This document shows, in pieces, positions 1 to 6,513 of a DNA stretch of 12,429 nt. Source of the stretch: Leucobacter sp. (GTDB lineage: Bacteria; Actinomycetota; Actinomycetes; Actinomycetales; Microbacteriaceae); assembly GCA_012510755.1 (NCBI GenBank), contig JAAZHL010000020.1:1-12429 (forward strand), written 5' to 3'. The notes beneath the pieces are model-generated. The model was not told the DNA's origin. It saw only the letters and a list, made by a program, of their open reading frames with translations, and did not search any database. Positions within the stretch are counted from its first letter, which is position 1; the number at the start of each line of letters is the position of its first letter. The position numbers were made by a program, and so were the translations under genes.

Positions 1-98
1 ATTGAGGTGCCATGAAACCCGCTTCGGGTGAAGCAGCGCAGTGCGGCAGCGCAAATGGGGTCGAGGCTCACCGGTCGGGGCAGGTAGTGGTTCGTCAT
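1..98 (-). CDS. TetR-family regulator, N-terminal fragment (cut by window edge)
   Basis: A minus-strand ATG at 98 opens a frame that stays open to the left edge, giving 32 codons. The visible residues (MTNHYLPRP, then DPICAAALRCF and SGFHGTS) match the first helix and turn of TetR-family DNA-binding domains, where an 'I..AA..CF...GF..TS' pattern precedes the helix-turn-helix. The gene starts 19 nt after the stop of the dCTP deaminase gene on the same strand, so the two may be co-transcribed. Only a weak purine stretch precedes the ATG. Ligand and targets cannot be known, because the variable C-terminal domain lies outside the window. The family call rests on about 20 informative residues. Confidence 0.6.
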   Translation of the reverse strand, partial: MTNHYLPRPVSLDPICAAALRCFTRSGFHGTS

Positions 99-117
99 AA
101 GCTCGCGTGCTGCACCC

Positions 118-723
118 TTAGGCGCCAGGCTGGCCGGCGTCAGTGACGGTAACGTCGGTGCGGTGAAAGTTGAGGTGCGAACGCGACGCGGTTGGCCCGC
201 GCTGGCCGAGATATCTCGAATAGGTGGCACCCGCGCCGTAGGGGTGCTCGGCGGGTGAAGACAACCGGAAGAAGCAGAGCTGGCCAATCTTCATGCCGGG
301 CCACAACCGAATCGGCAGGGTCGCGACGTTTGAGAGTTCGAGGGTGACATGCCCCTCGAAACCTGGGTCAATGAAACCCGCCGTAGAGTGTGTGAGAAGG
401 CCGAGGCGGCCGAGCGAACTCTTCCCCTCAAGGCGCGCGGCGACGTCATCGGGCAGCCGCACCTGCTCGTAGGTTGAACCCAGCACGAACTCGCCCGGGT
501 GCAAGATAAAGCCCTCTTCGGGGTTGGCTTCGATCAGCCTCGTAAGCTCTGGCTGGTCTTGCGACGGGTCGATGACCGCATACTTGTGGTTGTCGAAGAG
601 GCGAAAGTAGCGGTCGAGACGCACATCGATGCTCGACGGCTGCACCATTTCGGGTTCGCTCGGGGTCAGCCCGATGCGCCCTGACTCGAGTTCGGCTCTG
701 ATATCGCGGTCTGAAAGCAGCAC
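118..723 (-). CDS. dcd: dCTP deaminase, probably bifunctional dCTP deaminase/dUTPase
   Basis: This 201-aa cytosolic enzyme deaminates dCTP to dUTP (and, in the bifunctional subgroup, on to dUMP), feeding dTMP synthesis and keeping dUTP low. Visible family blocks are the N-terminal [10 protein letters not shown], the phosphate-binding [11 protein letters not shown] (residues 99-109), [15 protein letters not shown] (111-125) and VTLELSN with the catalytic Glu129, then WPGMKIGQL (141-149). The C-terminal [10 protein letters not shown] (173-182) is the triphosphate-covering tail. The sequence and numbering, including Ala115, track the Mycobacterium tuberculosis DCD-DUT enzyme closely, which suggests both activities. 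The start is GTG at 723: it gives the conserved N-terminus and has AGGA 7 nt upstream. An out-of-frame ATG lies at 731. A TetR gene lies upstream and a partial TetR gene follows directly downstream. Confidence 0.93.
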   Translation of the reverse strand: MLLSDRDIRAELESGRIGLTPSEPEMVQPSSIDVRLDRYFRLFDNHKYAVIDPSQDQPELTRLIEANPEEGFILHPGEFVLGSTYEQVRLPDDVAARLEGKSSLGRLGLLTHSTAGFIDPGFEGHVTLELSNVATLPIRLWPGMKIGQLCFFRLSSPAEHPYGAGATYSRYLGQRGPTASRSHLNFHRTDVTVTDAGQPGA

Positions 724-773
724 TCTCTCATCCTATTTCTTTTTCGCGCTCGTTATGCTGTTGTTCGCGACGG

Positions 774-815
774 TCATCCTTCGCGAGTCGTGCCCGTCAT
801 TCTGCGCGAAGATGA
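774..815 (-). terminator. Stem-loop after tetR stop, possible terminator
   Basis: Arms 774-785 and 805-815 pair over 11 bp with one bulged C (778). The inner 7 bp CTTCGCG/CGCGAAG are perfect, and the loop is 19 nt. The structure begins about 3 nt past the TetR stop codon (819-821) and ends about 50 nt before the dcd start, so it could end or attenuate tetR transcription ahead of dcd. No U-run follows on the minus strand, so an intrinsic terminator is only a possibility. Confidence 0.35.
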
Positions 816-818
816 GGG

Positions 819-1466
819 CTACACGGCAGGTTCGGTGATTGCGAACAGCAGCTCGCTGATGCGCTCTGCAAGCCCATTGAGGCCACCGTGTGCCGCAGGG
901 CCGCTCAACGCGGTGATGCGCAGCGCCCGTTCGTACTCGCTGCCGAGCAGTTGCACGGCTTGCGCGGCAGGGAGTGTGAACCGTCGACCCGCGACGGTGA
1001 GGGCAGCTTCGACAGCGCCGGTGATGCCCATGTGCGCGCGCTGCAAGAACTCTGCATAGCTCGCCGCCACCTCTGGGTCGCGCATCGCGAGCAGACCGAA
1101 CTCAACCTCGAGCACGTACCACGATGCCGAGTTCTCGCCCAACGACAGGAAGTCGGCGATGTAGTTCGCGGCTAGCGCTGGGTCAATGGTGGCGCTGTGC
1201 TCGCGCATTTCGGGGGTGAGCTCCGCCGTTTTAGCCGTGAGTTCGGCAGCCCGCCTCGTGAACTCACGGTCGAGCAGCGCGAGAAAGAGTTCGGCTTTGC
1301 TCGTGAAGTTTGAGTAGAAGGCCCCGCGCGTGAAGCCAGCGTGCGAGCAGATCGCTTCGACTGATGCGCCCTGAAAGCCTTCGGTGACAAACACCTCTGC
1401 TGCCGCTTCGAGCAGTCGCTCGCGGGTTGCTTGCCGTCTCGCGCTCGGGGCTGCGTGCTCTGTCAT
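819..1466 (-). CDS. TetR/AcrR-family transcriptional regulator, likely repressor of the MMPL/Pip operon
   Basis: This 215-aa one-component regulator has a typical TetR length. The N-terminal DNA-binding domain spans roughly residues 12-60: RERLLEAAAEVF, TEGFQGASVEAI, then the helix-turn-helix HAGFTRGAFYSNFTSKAELF (about 42-61), which contains the hallmark 'G.YxxFxSKxxL'-like recognition segment. Residues 70-215 form the all-helical ligand-binding and dimer domain, whose ligand is not predictable. The start at 1466 is supported by GGGAG 7 nt upstream (1474-1478). The gene is divergent from the MMPL transporter gene across a 155-bp spacer holding a perfect dyad. This is the standard layout for a TetR repressor that controls its neighbour exporter and itself. 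That regulatory role is inferred from context. Confidence 0.92.
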   Translation of the reverse strand: MTEHAAPSARRQATRERLLEAAAEVFVTEGFQGASVEAICSHAGFTRGAFYSNFTSKAELFLALLDREFTRRAAELTAKTAELTPEMREHSATIDPALAANYIADFLSLGENSASWYVLEVEFGLLAMRDPEVAASYAEFLQRAHMGITGAVEAALTVAGRRFTLPAAQAVQLLGSEYERALRITALSGPAAHGGLNGLAERISELLFAITEPAV

Positions 1467-1519
1467 TATGAGGCTCCCAGTTAGTTTGAAGCTACTGAGA
1501 ATAGATTAGTGCTTCGAAG

Positions 1520-1539
1520 TCGATACACTCTTGTATCGA
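1520..1539. promoter_or_regulatory. Perfect inverted repeat, candidate TetR operator
   Basis: The sequence TCGATACA-CTCT-TGTATCGA has 8-bp perfect arms and a 4-nt spacer, within the size range of TetR operators. It sits between the divergent tetR and MMPL starts, 54 bp from tetR's ATG and 82 bp from the MMPL ATG chosen here. A second palindrome, CTTCGAAG (1512-1519), abuts it on the left. Weak -10-like hexamers (TACACT at 1524-1529 on plus, TAATCT/TATTCT on minus) overlap or flank it, but no convincing -35/-10 pair could be identified on either strand. Confidence 0.6.
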
Positions 1540-1610
1540 ACCGTGCGTCGATGCTCGGCACTGGGCGAGTCGTCGCGGTGCCATGCAGCACGCGGCAAAT
1601 ACCCGCGACC

Positions 1611-1616
1611 GAAAGG
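1611..1616 (+). promoter_or_regulatory. Ribosome binding site that decides the MMPL start
   Basis: GAAAGG lies 5 nt before the ATG at 1622, while nothing comparable precedes the in-frame upstream ATG at 1583. The protein beginning at 1622 (MSSMLYALGRWAAQ) also fits the usual short cytoplasmic N-terminus of MMPL transporters, directly before transmembrane helix 1. Confidence 0.6.
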
Positions 1617-1621
1617 CCCGC

Positions 1622-4537
1622 ATGTCGTCAATGCTCTACGCGCTCGGGCGCTGGGCCGCCCAGGCCAAAGTGCTCGTGCTGGTGATCTGGCTTGCGATCC
1701 TCGCCCTGTTAGGCGCTGGCGCAGTCTTTCTTTCGAACGGCGCGAACGCACCCATCACCATTCCCGGCACCGAATCGCAGGCCGCGATCGACACGCTCGG
1801 GCGCACCTTTCCAGAGGTGAGCGGCACAAGCGCCAATATCATTGTGGTGGCTGCTGAAGGGTCGAGAGTCGACGAGGATCCCTACCGGCAAGCCGTCATC
1901 GACGCAGCAGATACCCTCGAAGCTCTCGAGAGCGTCGTGGGAGTGTCGGGGCCGTTTTCTGAGTTGGCCCCGACGGGCCTGAGTGACAACGGGCGGGCGG
2001 CGTTGCTCACCATTCAGATGCAGGTGTCGCTGGGCGAGATTCCGGCGGCGACCGAGCAGGGCATCGCCGATGTCGCGGCGAATCTGCAAGCTGAACTGCC
2101 CGCCGGAACCCAAGCCTCCTACGGTGGCAACGCGTTTTCGACCTCGATTCCCGGGTTCACGGCGACCGAGGCACTCGGTGTCGTGATCGCGTTCTTTGTG
2201 CTGATCTTGACCCTCGGCTCACTCGTTGCCGCCGGGATGCCGCTGCTGATCGCGGTGCTCGGCGTGGGAATTTCTGTCGCCGGCATCTACTTCACGACCG
2301 CGTTCATCGACATGACGTCGACGACGCCGATGCTCGCGCTGATGCTCGGGCTCGCCGTGGGCATCGACTACACGCTGTTTATTGTGAGTCGGCACCAAGA
2401 GCAATTGCGTGCGGGCACACCCATGCGCGAGAGCATCGCGCGCGCGACGGCGACAAGCGGCTCTGCTGTGGTGTTTGCGGGGCTCACGGTGATCATCGCA
2501 CTGATCGGTTTGGCGGTCGCGGGGATTCCGTTCTTGACGGCGCTCGGCGTGGCAGCTGCCGCGGGTGTTGCGGTGGCGGTGCTGATCGCGGTGACGCTGA
2601 CCCCCGCGGTGCTCGCCATGGCCGGCCCGCGCATTCTCTCGAAGCAGCACCGGCGCGAGCTGCGTCTGCAGGGGGACGTTGACGCGGCGACTGATGCGCA
2701 AGATGGCGCCGACATACTGCGCGAGGGCGCTGATACGACTGCCGCAACGGGTGCGCACGACGACGGGGCCGTCGCGACGAGCGAGACCCTGACCACACCG
2801 CGCCAGTCGCGGGCCGACCGCTTCTTCGCAGGCTGGGTGCGGGCGGCAACCGCCAAACCGCTCGTGACCGTGCTCGTCGTGCTCGTGGCCCTCGGTGCGG
2901 CTTCGTTGCCTGCGTTTAGCCTTCGCCTGGCCTTGCCGGGCGCCGAGACCCTCGAGCCTACGAATCCAGCAAAGATTACCTATGAGCTCACTGGTGAGCA
3001 CTTTGGTGAAGGGGCGAACGGCCCGCTGTTATTGACGGGTTCGATCATCTCGAGCACTGACCCACTGGGGTTGATGGATGCTCTGACCGACGAGGTGCGT
3101 GCGCTGCCCGGCGTTGCCGATGTGCCTCTCGCAACGCCCAACCGTGGTGCCGACACTGGCATCATTCAGGTGGTACCCGAAGAGGGGCCGCAGGCCGAGA
3201 GCACTGCCGCGCTCGTGAAGGAGCTGCGTGCGCATCACGATGAATGGCTCGAGAAGTATGGTGTGAGCTTGGCTGTGACCGGCTTCACCGCGGTCGGCAT
3301 CGATGTGTCGCAGCTGCTGCTCGAGGCGCTCGTTCCGTTCGGCATCTTCGTGGTCGGGCTCTCGCTCGTGCTGCTCGCCATGGTCTTCCGGTCGGTCTGG
3401 GTGCCGATCAAGGCGACTCTTGGCTATGTACTGTCGGTGGGTGCCGCATTTGGTGCGGTCGTCGCGGTGTTTCAGTGGGGTTGGTTCGCCGACCTGCTCA
3501 ACGTGCATCACGCGGGCCCGGTGCTGAGCTTTATGCCGATCATTTTGATGGGTGTGCTCTTCGGCCTCGCGATGGATTACGAGGTGTTTTTGGTGTCGCG
3601 CATTCGTGAAGAGGTGGTTCACGGATCAGACAGCCATAGCGCGATCAAACGCGGTTTCGTTGGCACCGGCCGTGTGGTGACTGCGGCTGCAATCATCATG
3701 TTTGCCGTGTTCGCGGCGTTTGTGCCCGAGGGCGACCCGTCCATCAAAGTCATCGCCCTGGGACTCGCGGTGGGCGTGTTCGTGGACGCGTTCATCGTGC
3801 GCATGACCCTGGTGCCCGCGGTGCTGCAACTGCTGGGCGACCGCGCCTGGCGCATGCCGCGCTGGCTTGACCGCATCTTGCCGAAATTCGACGTCGAAGG
3901 TGAGGGCCTGGCGCGCGAACTTGAGCACGCTGAGTGGCCCGCAGATATGCCAGACGCGAGCATTGCGGCTTCGCGACTGGTGTTGCCCGCAGGCGTGGGG
4001 CGCGTACCCGAGTTGCGTGTGCGGCCGGGCGAAGCGCTGCTGCTTGATGTGTCAGAGAAGGTGTCCGAGCCGCTTGCCCGCGTGCTGAGTGGTCGTGGCG
4101 CGATCAAGACCGGCACCTTGAAGGTGGCAGGTCTGCTGCTGCCCGAGCGGGCGAGTTCGCTGCGTCGCCGCACCGCGTGGACCACACCTGAGTCGGTTGC
4201 CGACGCGCTCGCAGACAAGCCGAGCGTGATCGTGCTTGACCTGCGCGGGCTCGGCAGCTCGCTGCATGACCGCGAGCAGGTCGTTGCTGCTCGACACACA
4301 CTCGAGACTGAGGTGGCAATTCGGGCCGCGGCCGGCGGCAAACGCACAGCGTTGACGCTGGTGGTTCTGGGGGCACCCGAGCAGGTGGCCCAGGCATTGC
4401 CGGTCGCCACCACCATTGTGCAACCAGGTGATCGAGTCGCTGGACAGACCGCCACTGCTGGCGAGGCGGACGCGACACCGGCAATGGTCACCGGTCAATC
4501 CGTGACGACCACACAGATCGGGGAGATGCAAGCATGA
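1622..4537 (+). CDS. MMPL-family (RND superfamily) transporter with an ABC-ATPase-like C-terminal tail
   Basis: This 971-aa inner-membrane, proton-driven exporter belongs to the MMPL family, whose members move lipids or other amphiphiles to the cell envelope. It shows the duplicated RND layout. TM1 is at about residues 15-37, followed by an extracytoplasmic domain and TM2-6. A charged cytoplasmic linker spans about 340-408, then TM7 at about 412-434, a second extracytoplasmic domain and TM8-12. The proton-relay Asp-Tyr pairs are present as GIDYTLFIVSR (D249/Y250) and AMDYEVFLVSR (D652/Y653), equivalent to those known in mycobacterial MmpL3. After TM12, about 230 extra residues (740-971) follow. 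Within these, 'PGEALLL', 'TGTLKVAG', 'LRRR' and 'PSVIVLDLRGLG' resemble ABC nucleotide-binding strands, but Walker A and the signature motif are missing. Start 1622 is preferred over 1583. The stop overlaps the next start (ATGA). The substrate is unknown. Confidence 0.92.
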   Translation: MSSMLYALGRWAAQAKVLVLVIWLAILALLGAGAVFLSNGANAPITIPGTESQAAIDTLGRTFPEVSGTSANIIVVAAEGSRVDEDPYRQAVIDAADTLEALESVVGVSGPFSELAPTGLSDNGRAALLTIQMQVSLGEIPAATEQGIADVAANLQAELPAGTQASYGGNAFSTSIPGFTATEALGVVIAFFVLILTLGSLVAAGMPLLIAVLGVGISVAGIYFTTAFIDMTSTTPMLALMLGLAVGIDYTLFIVSRHQEQLRAGTPMRESIARATATSGSAVVFAGLTVIIALIGLAVAGIPFLTALGVAAAAGVAVAVLIAVTLTPAVLAMAGPRILSKQHRRELRLQGDVDAATDAQDGADILREGADTTAATGAHDDGAVATSETLTTPRQSRADRFFAGWVRAATAKPLVTVLVVLVALGAASLPAFSLRLALPGAETLEPTNPAKITYELTGEHFGEGANGPLLLTGSIISSTDPLGLMDALTDEVRALPGVADVPLATPNRGADTGIIQVVPEEGPQAESTAALVKELRAHHDEWLEKYGVSLAVTGFTAVGIDVSQLLLEALVPFGIFVVGLSLVLLAMVFRSVWVPIKATLGYVLSVGAAFGAVVAVFQWGWFADLLNVHHAGPVLSFMPIILMGVLFGLAMDYEVFLVSRIREEVVHGSDSHSAIKRGFVGTGRVVTAAAIIMFAVFAAFVPEGDPSIKVIALGLAVGVFVDAFIVRMTLVPAVLQLLGDRAWRMPRWLDRILPKFDVEGEGLARELEHAEWPADMPDASIAASRLVLPAGVGRVPELRVRPGEALLLDVSEKVSEPLARVLSGRGAIKTGTLKVAGLLLPERASSLRRRTAWTTPESVADALADKPSVIVLDLRGLGSSLHDREQVVAARHTLETEVAIRAAAGGKRTALTLVVLGAPEQVAQALPVATTIVQPGDRVAGQTATAGEADATPAMVTGQSVTTTQIGEMQA

Positions 4538-6513
4538 TCGGGCTGACGCGTGCACGAGGTACCTCGGCTGTGAAATGGCGCACCATTATTGGGCTGGCGC
4601 TCGTTCCCATCACCGCCGCCGGCGTGCTGCTGTGGGGGCTCTGGAGCCCCACCGACCGGCTCGATACCGTCACCGCGGCCGTCGTGAACCTTGACGAACC
4701 AATCGAACTCGACGGCCAGACCGTGCCGCTCGGTCGTGTGCTCGCCGCTGAGCTCATCGCGGGTGACGCCGACACCAACTTCACGTGGCTGCTGACCGAC
4801 GAAGGCGATGCATCTGGCGGGCTCGATGAAGGTCGCTACGCAGCCGTTGTGACGATTCCCGAGAACTTTTCGGCGGCAGCGACGTCGATGTCGCAGATCG
4901 CTGACTCTGGGGCGAACCGCGTGCGCACCGCATCGATCGACATTGCGACGAGTGAACGAGGGCGCCTGCTCGATTCTGTGCTTTCGAATACGGTGATCGC
5001 AACCGCGACGTCGGTGCTGAACCAGCAGCTTGGCTCACAGTTTGTTGGCGGTGTCTTCGTCGGGATGACCGAACTTGGCAGCGGCATCGGCGAGGCCGCG
5101 ACCGGCGCACAGCAGCTTGCGACCGGCGGTGCACAGCTCGCCGATGGTGCGGCACAGCTCGCAGACGGAGGCACCCAGCTCGCCGATGGTGCGGCTGAAC
5201 TCGCGGCCGGAACCGCCCAGCTCTCTGGCGGCGTGCAGCAGCTCGCCGACGGCACGGGTGAGCTTGCCTCGGGCCTTGGTGGGTTCGCGGCTGGCACTGG
5301 CGAGCTTGCACAGGGTGCCCGAGATTCAGCGAACGGTCAGCTGGCGCTCTCGGCCGGTGTCAACGAGTATGTCGGTGGCATCAACTCGATGATCGACACG
5401 GTGCTGCCGATCGGCTCGAGTCTTGAGCAGCGCCTCGCAGACCTCATCGCCTCGATCGAGAACGGTGAGATTCCGTTCGAGAACGAGACCCAGCAAGAGG
5501 AGGCACTCACCGCGCTGCGCAACCTGCAGACCGAGCTCGGTACGGCAACCGGTCAGATGCAAGAGCTTCGCGACGGGGGAACCGCGCTCGCGGAGGGACT
5601 TGCAGCCTCAGCCGCAGGTTCAGTGCAGATTGCCGACGGCGTTGCCGGGCTCGCAGGCGGGGCAACCGAGCTCGCCACGGGCGCCTCACAGCTGTCATCG
5701 GGCATGAACCAGCTCACCGGGCAACTGCCGACGCTCGCCTCGGGCACCGCGCAGCTTGCCGATGGTGCGCAACAGTCTGCCGATGGCACACAGCAACTCG
5801 CTGACGGGCTGCGACAGGCAGCCGACGGCTCGGCAGAGCTCGCCGACGGGCTGAACCTTGCAGCGAGCCAGATTCCAAGCTATAGCGACGCTGAGATCGA
5901 ACGAATTTCAGCGGTCGCCGTGCAGCCGGTCGAGGTTGAGGGTGCGAAGGACGAACTCTTCAACGCCGCAGGTGTGCCGCTGTTCGCGGGTATCGCGCTC
6001 TGGGCTGGCGCCTTTGCATCGTTCCTGATGCTCGCGCCGCTATGGAGCCGCACGCGCACCGCCGCCCGCGGTCTCGGGTACATCACCTTACGTTCAGCTA
6101 TACCCGCGCTGCTGCTGGGGGCGGGTCAAGGCGCCATTGTCGGCCTCGTGCTGCCGCTGCTGCTCGGCTACGACGCGGCCCAGGGCATCAGCTTCTTCGC
6201 GCTTGCCGTGCTTGCAGGCATCTCGTTCACCCTGGTGGTGCAGGGGCTCGCCGCACTGTTCGGCGGAATCGGCCGCTTCATCGCGTTCGTGTTGCTCGCA
6301 ATCGCATTCGCGATCGGTGTGATCTCAACGGCACCACCACTGCTGCAAGCCATCGGCGACGGCAGCCCGATCGGGTCGCTGTTCACCGGGTTTCAAGCGG
6401 TCGCCATGGGCACCAGCGGAGCCGGTATCGCCGCGTTCGCGCTCGTCGTTTGGGGGCTTGGCGGTCTCGCGCTGACCGCCTTTGCGGTGGCGCGTGCTAG
6501 GGCACGCGCCTGA
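4534..6513 (+). CDS. YhgE/Pip-domain membrane protein
   Basis: This 659-aa protein belongs to the YhgE/Pip family (Lactococcus phage infection protein, Bacillus YueB, EsaA of type VII secretion). It has an ABC-2-permease-like topology. One N-terminal membrane helix (about 17-37) is followed by a large extracytoplasmic domain, and then about five C-terminal helices (about 479-503, 520-546, 553-578, 580-605 and 634-655). Residues about 187-275 and 345-446 are runs of heptads of the type 'G(A/T)xQLADG', predicting long coiled-coil or helical stalks, interrupted by a non-repetitive segment. The ATGA overlap with the MMPL stop, and GGGAGA 7 nt upstream (4521-4526), indicate coupled translation and probably a shared complex or substrate. 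Family members can act as phage receptors or envelope export components. The role here is inferred only. Confidence 0.9.
   Translation: MIGLTRARGTSAVKWRTIIGLALVPITAAGVLLWGLWSPTDRLDTVTAAVVNLDEPIELDGQTVPLGRVLAAELIAGDADTNFTWLLTDEGDASGGLDEGRYAAVVTIPENFSAAATSMSQIADSGANRVRTASIDIATSERGRLLDSVLSNTVIATATSVLNQQLGSQFVGGVFVGMTELGSGIGEAATGAQQLATGGAQLADGAAQLADGGTQLADGAAELAAGTAQLSGGVQQLADGTGELASGLGGFAAGTGELAQGARDSANGQLALSAGVNEYVGGINSMIDTVLPIGSSLEQRLADLIASIENGEIPFENETQQEEALTALRNLQTELGTATGQMQELRDGGTALAEGLAASAAGSVQIADGVAGLAGGATELATGASQLSSGMNQLTGQLPTLASGTAQLADGAQQSADGTQQLADGLRQAADGSAELADGLNLAASQIPSYSDAEIERISAVAVQPVEVEGAKDELFNAAGVPLFAGIALWAGAFASFLMLAPLWSRTRTAARGLGYITLRSAIPALLLGAGQGAIVGLVLPLLLGYDAAQGISFFALAVLAGISFTLVVQGLAALFGGIGRFIAFVLLAIAFAIGVISTAPPLLQAIGDGSPIGSLFTGFQAVAMGTSGAGIAAFALVVWGLGGLALTAFAVARARARA
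5134..5194 (+). repeat. In-frame 21-bp tandem repeat tract in the Pip gene
   Basis: A 19-bp identical segment, CAGCTCGCCGATGGTGCGG, occurs at 5134-5152 and 5176-5194, exactly 42 bp (two heptads) apart, with a diverged copy between. These are the DNA traces of the heptad repeats in the encoded stalk and are a potential slippage or recombination site. Related, more diverged copies recur near 5755-5850. Confidence 0.75.
6489..6510. terminator. Hairpin on the convergent stop codons, candidate bidirectional terminator
   Basis: Perfect 9-bp arms, GGCGCGTGC (6489-6497) and GCACGCGCC (6502-6510), enclose the loop TAGG. The structure lies inside the 17-bp overlap between the convergent Pip and lipoate-ligase genes. 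The ligase stop codon (6497-6499) spans the arm-loop junction, and the Pip stop (6511-6513) follows the right arm directly. The symmetry suits termination from both sides. There is no U-run on either strand, so it would have to act as a U-less actinobacterial-type terminator. Confidence 0.5.

Noticed and set aside
1583..1621. Upstream ATG of the MMPL gene, adding 13 residues
   Set aside because: It has no ribosome site and a polar prefix (MQHAANTRDRKAR) not expected before transmembrane helix 1. The ATG at 1622 has GAAAGG 5 nt upstream.
1467..1621. Sigma-70-type promoters in the tetR/MMPL spacer
   Set aside because: Several -10-like hexamers exist, but none has a recognisable -35 at 16-18 bp, so no promoter coordinates are claimed.
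3619..4491. 290-codon minus-strand frame opposite the end of the MMPL gene
   Set aside because: It is a Ser/Thr/Ala/Arg-rich shadow frame with no motif. The plus-strand frame is continuous with the transporter and coupled to the Pip gene.
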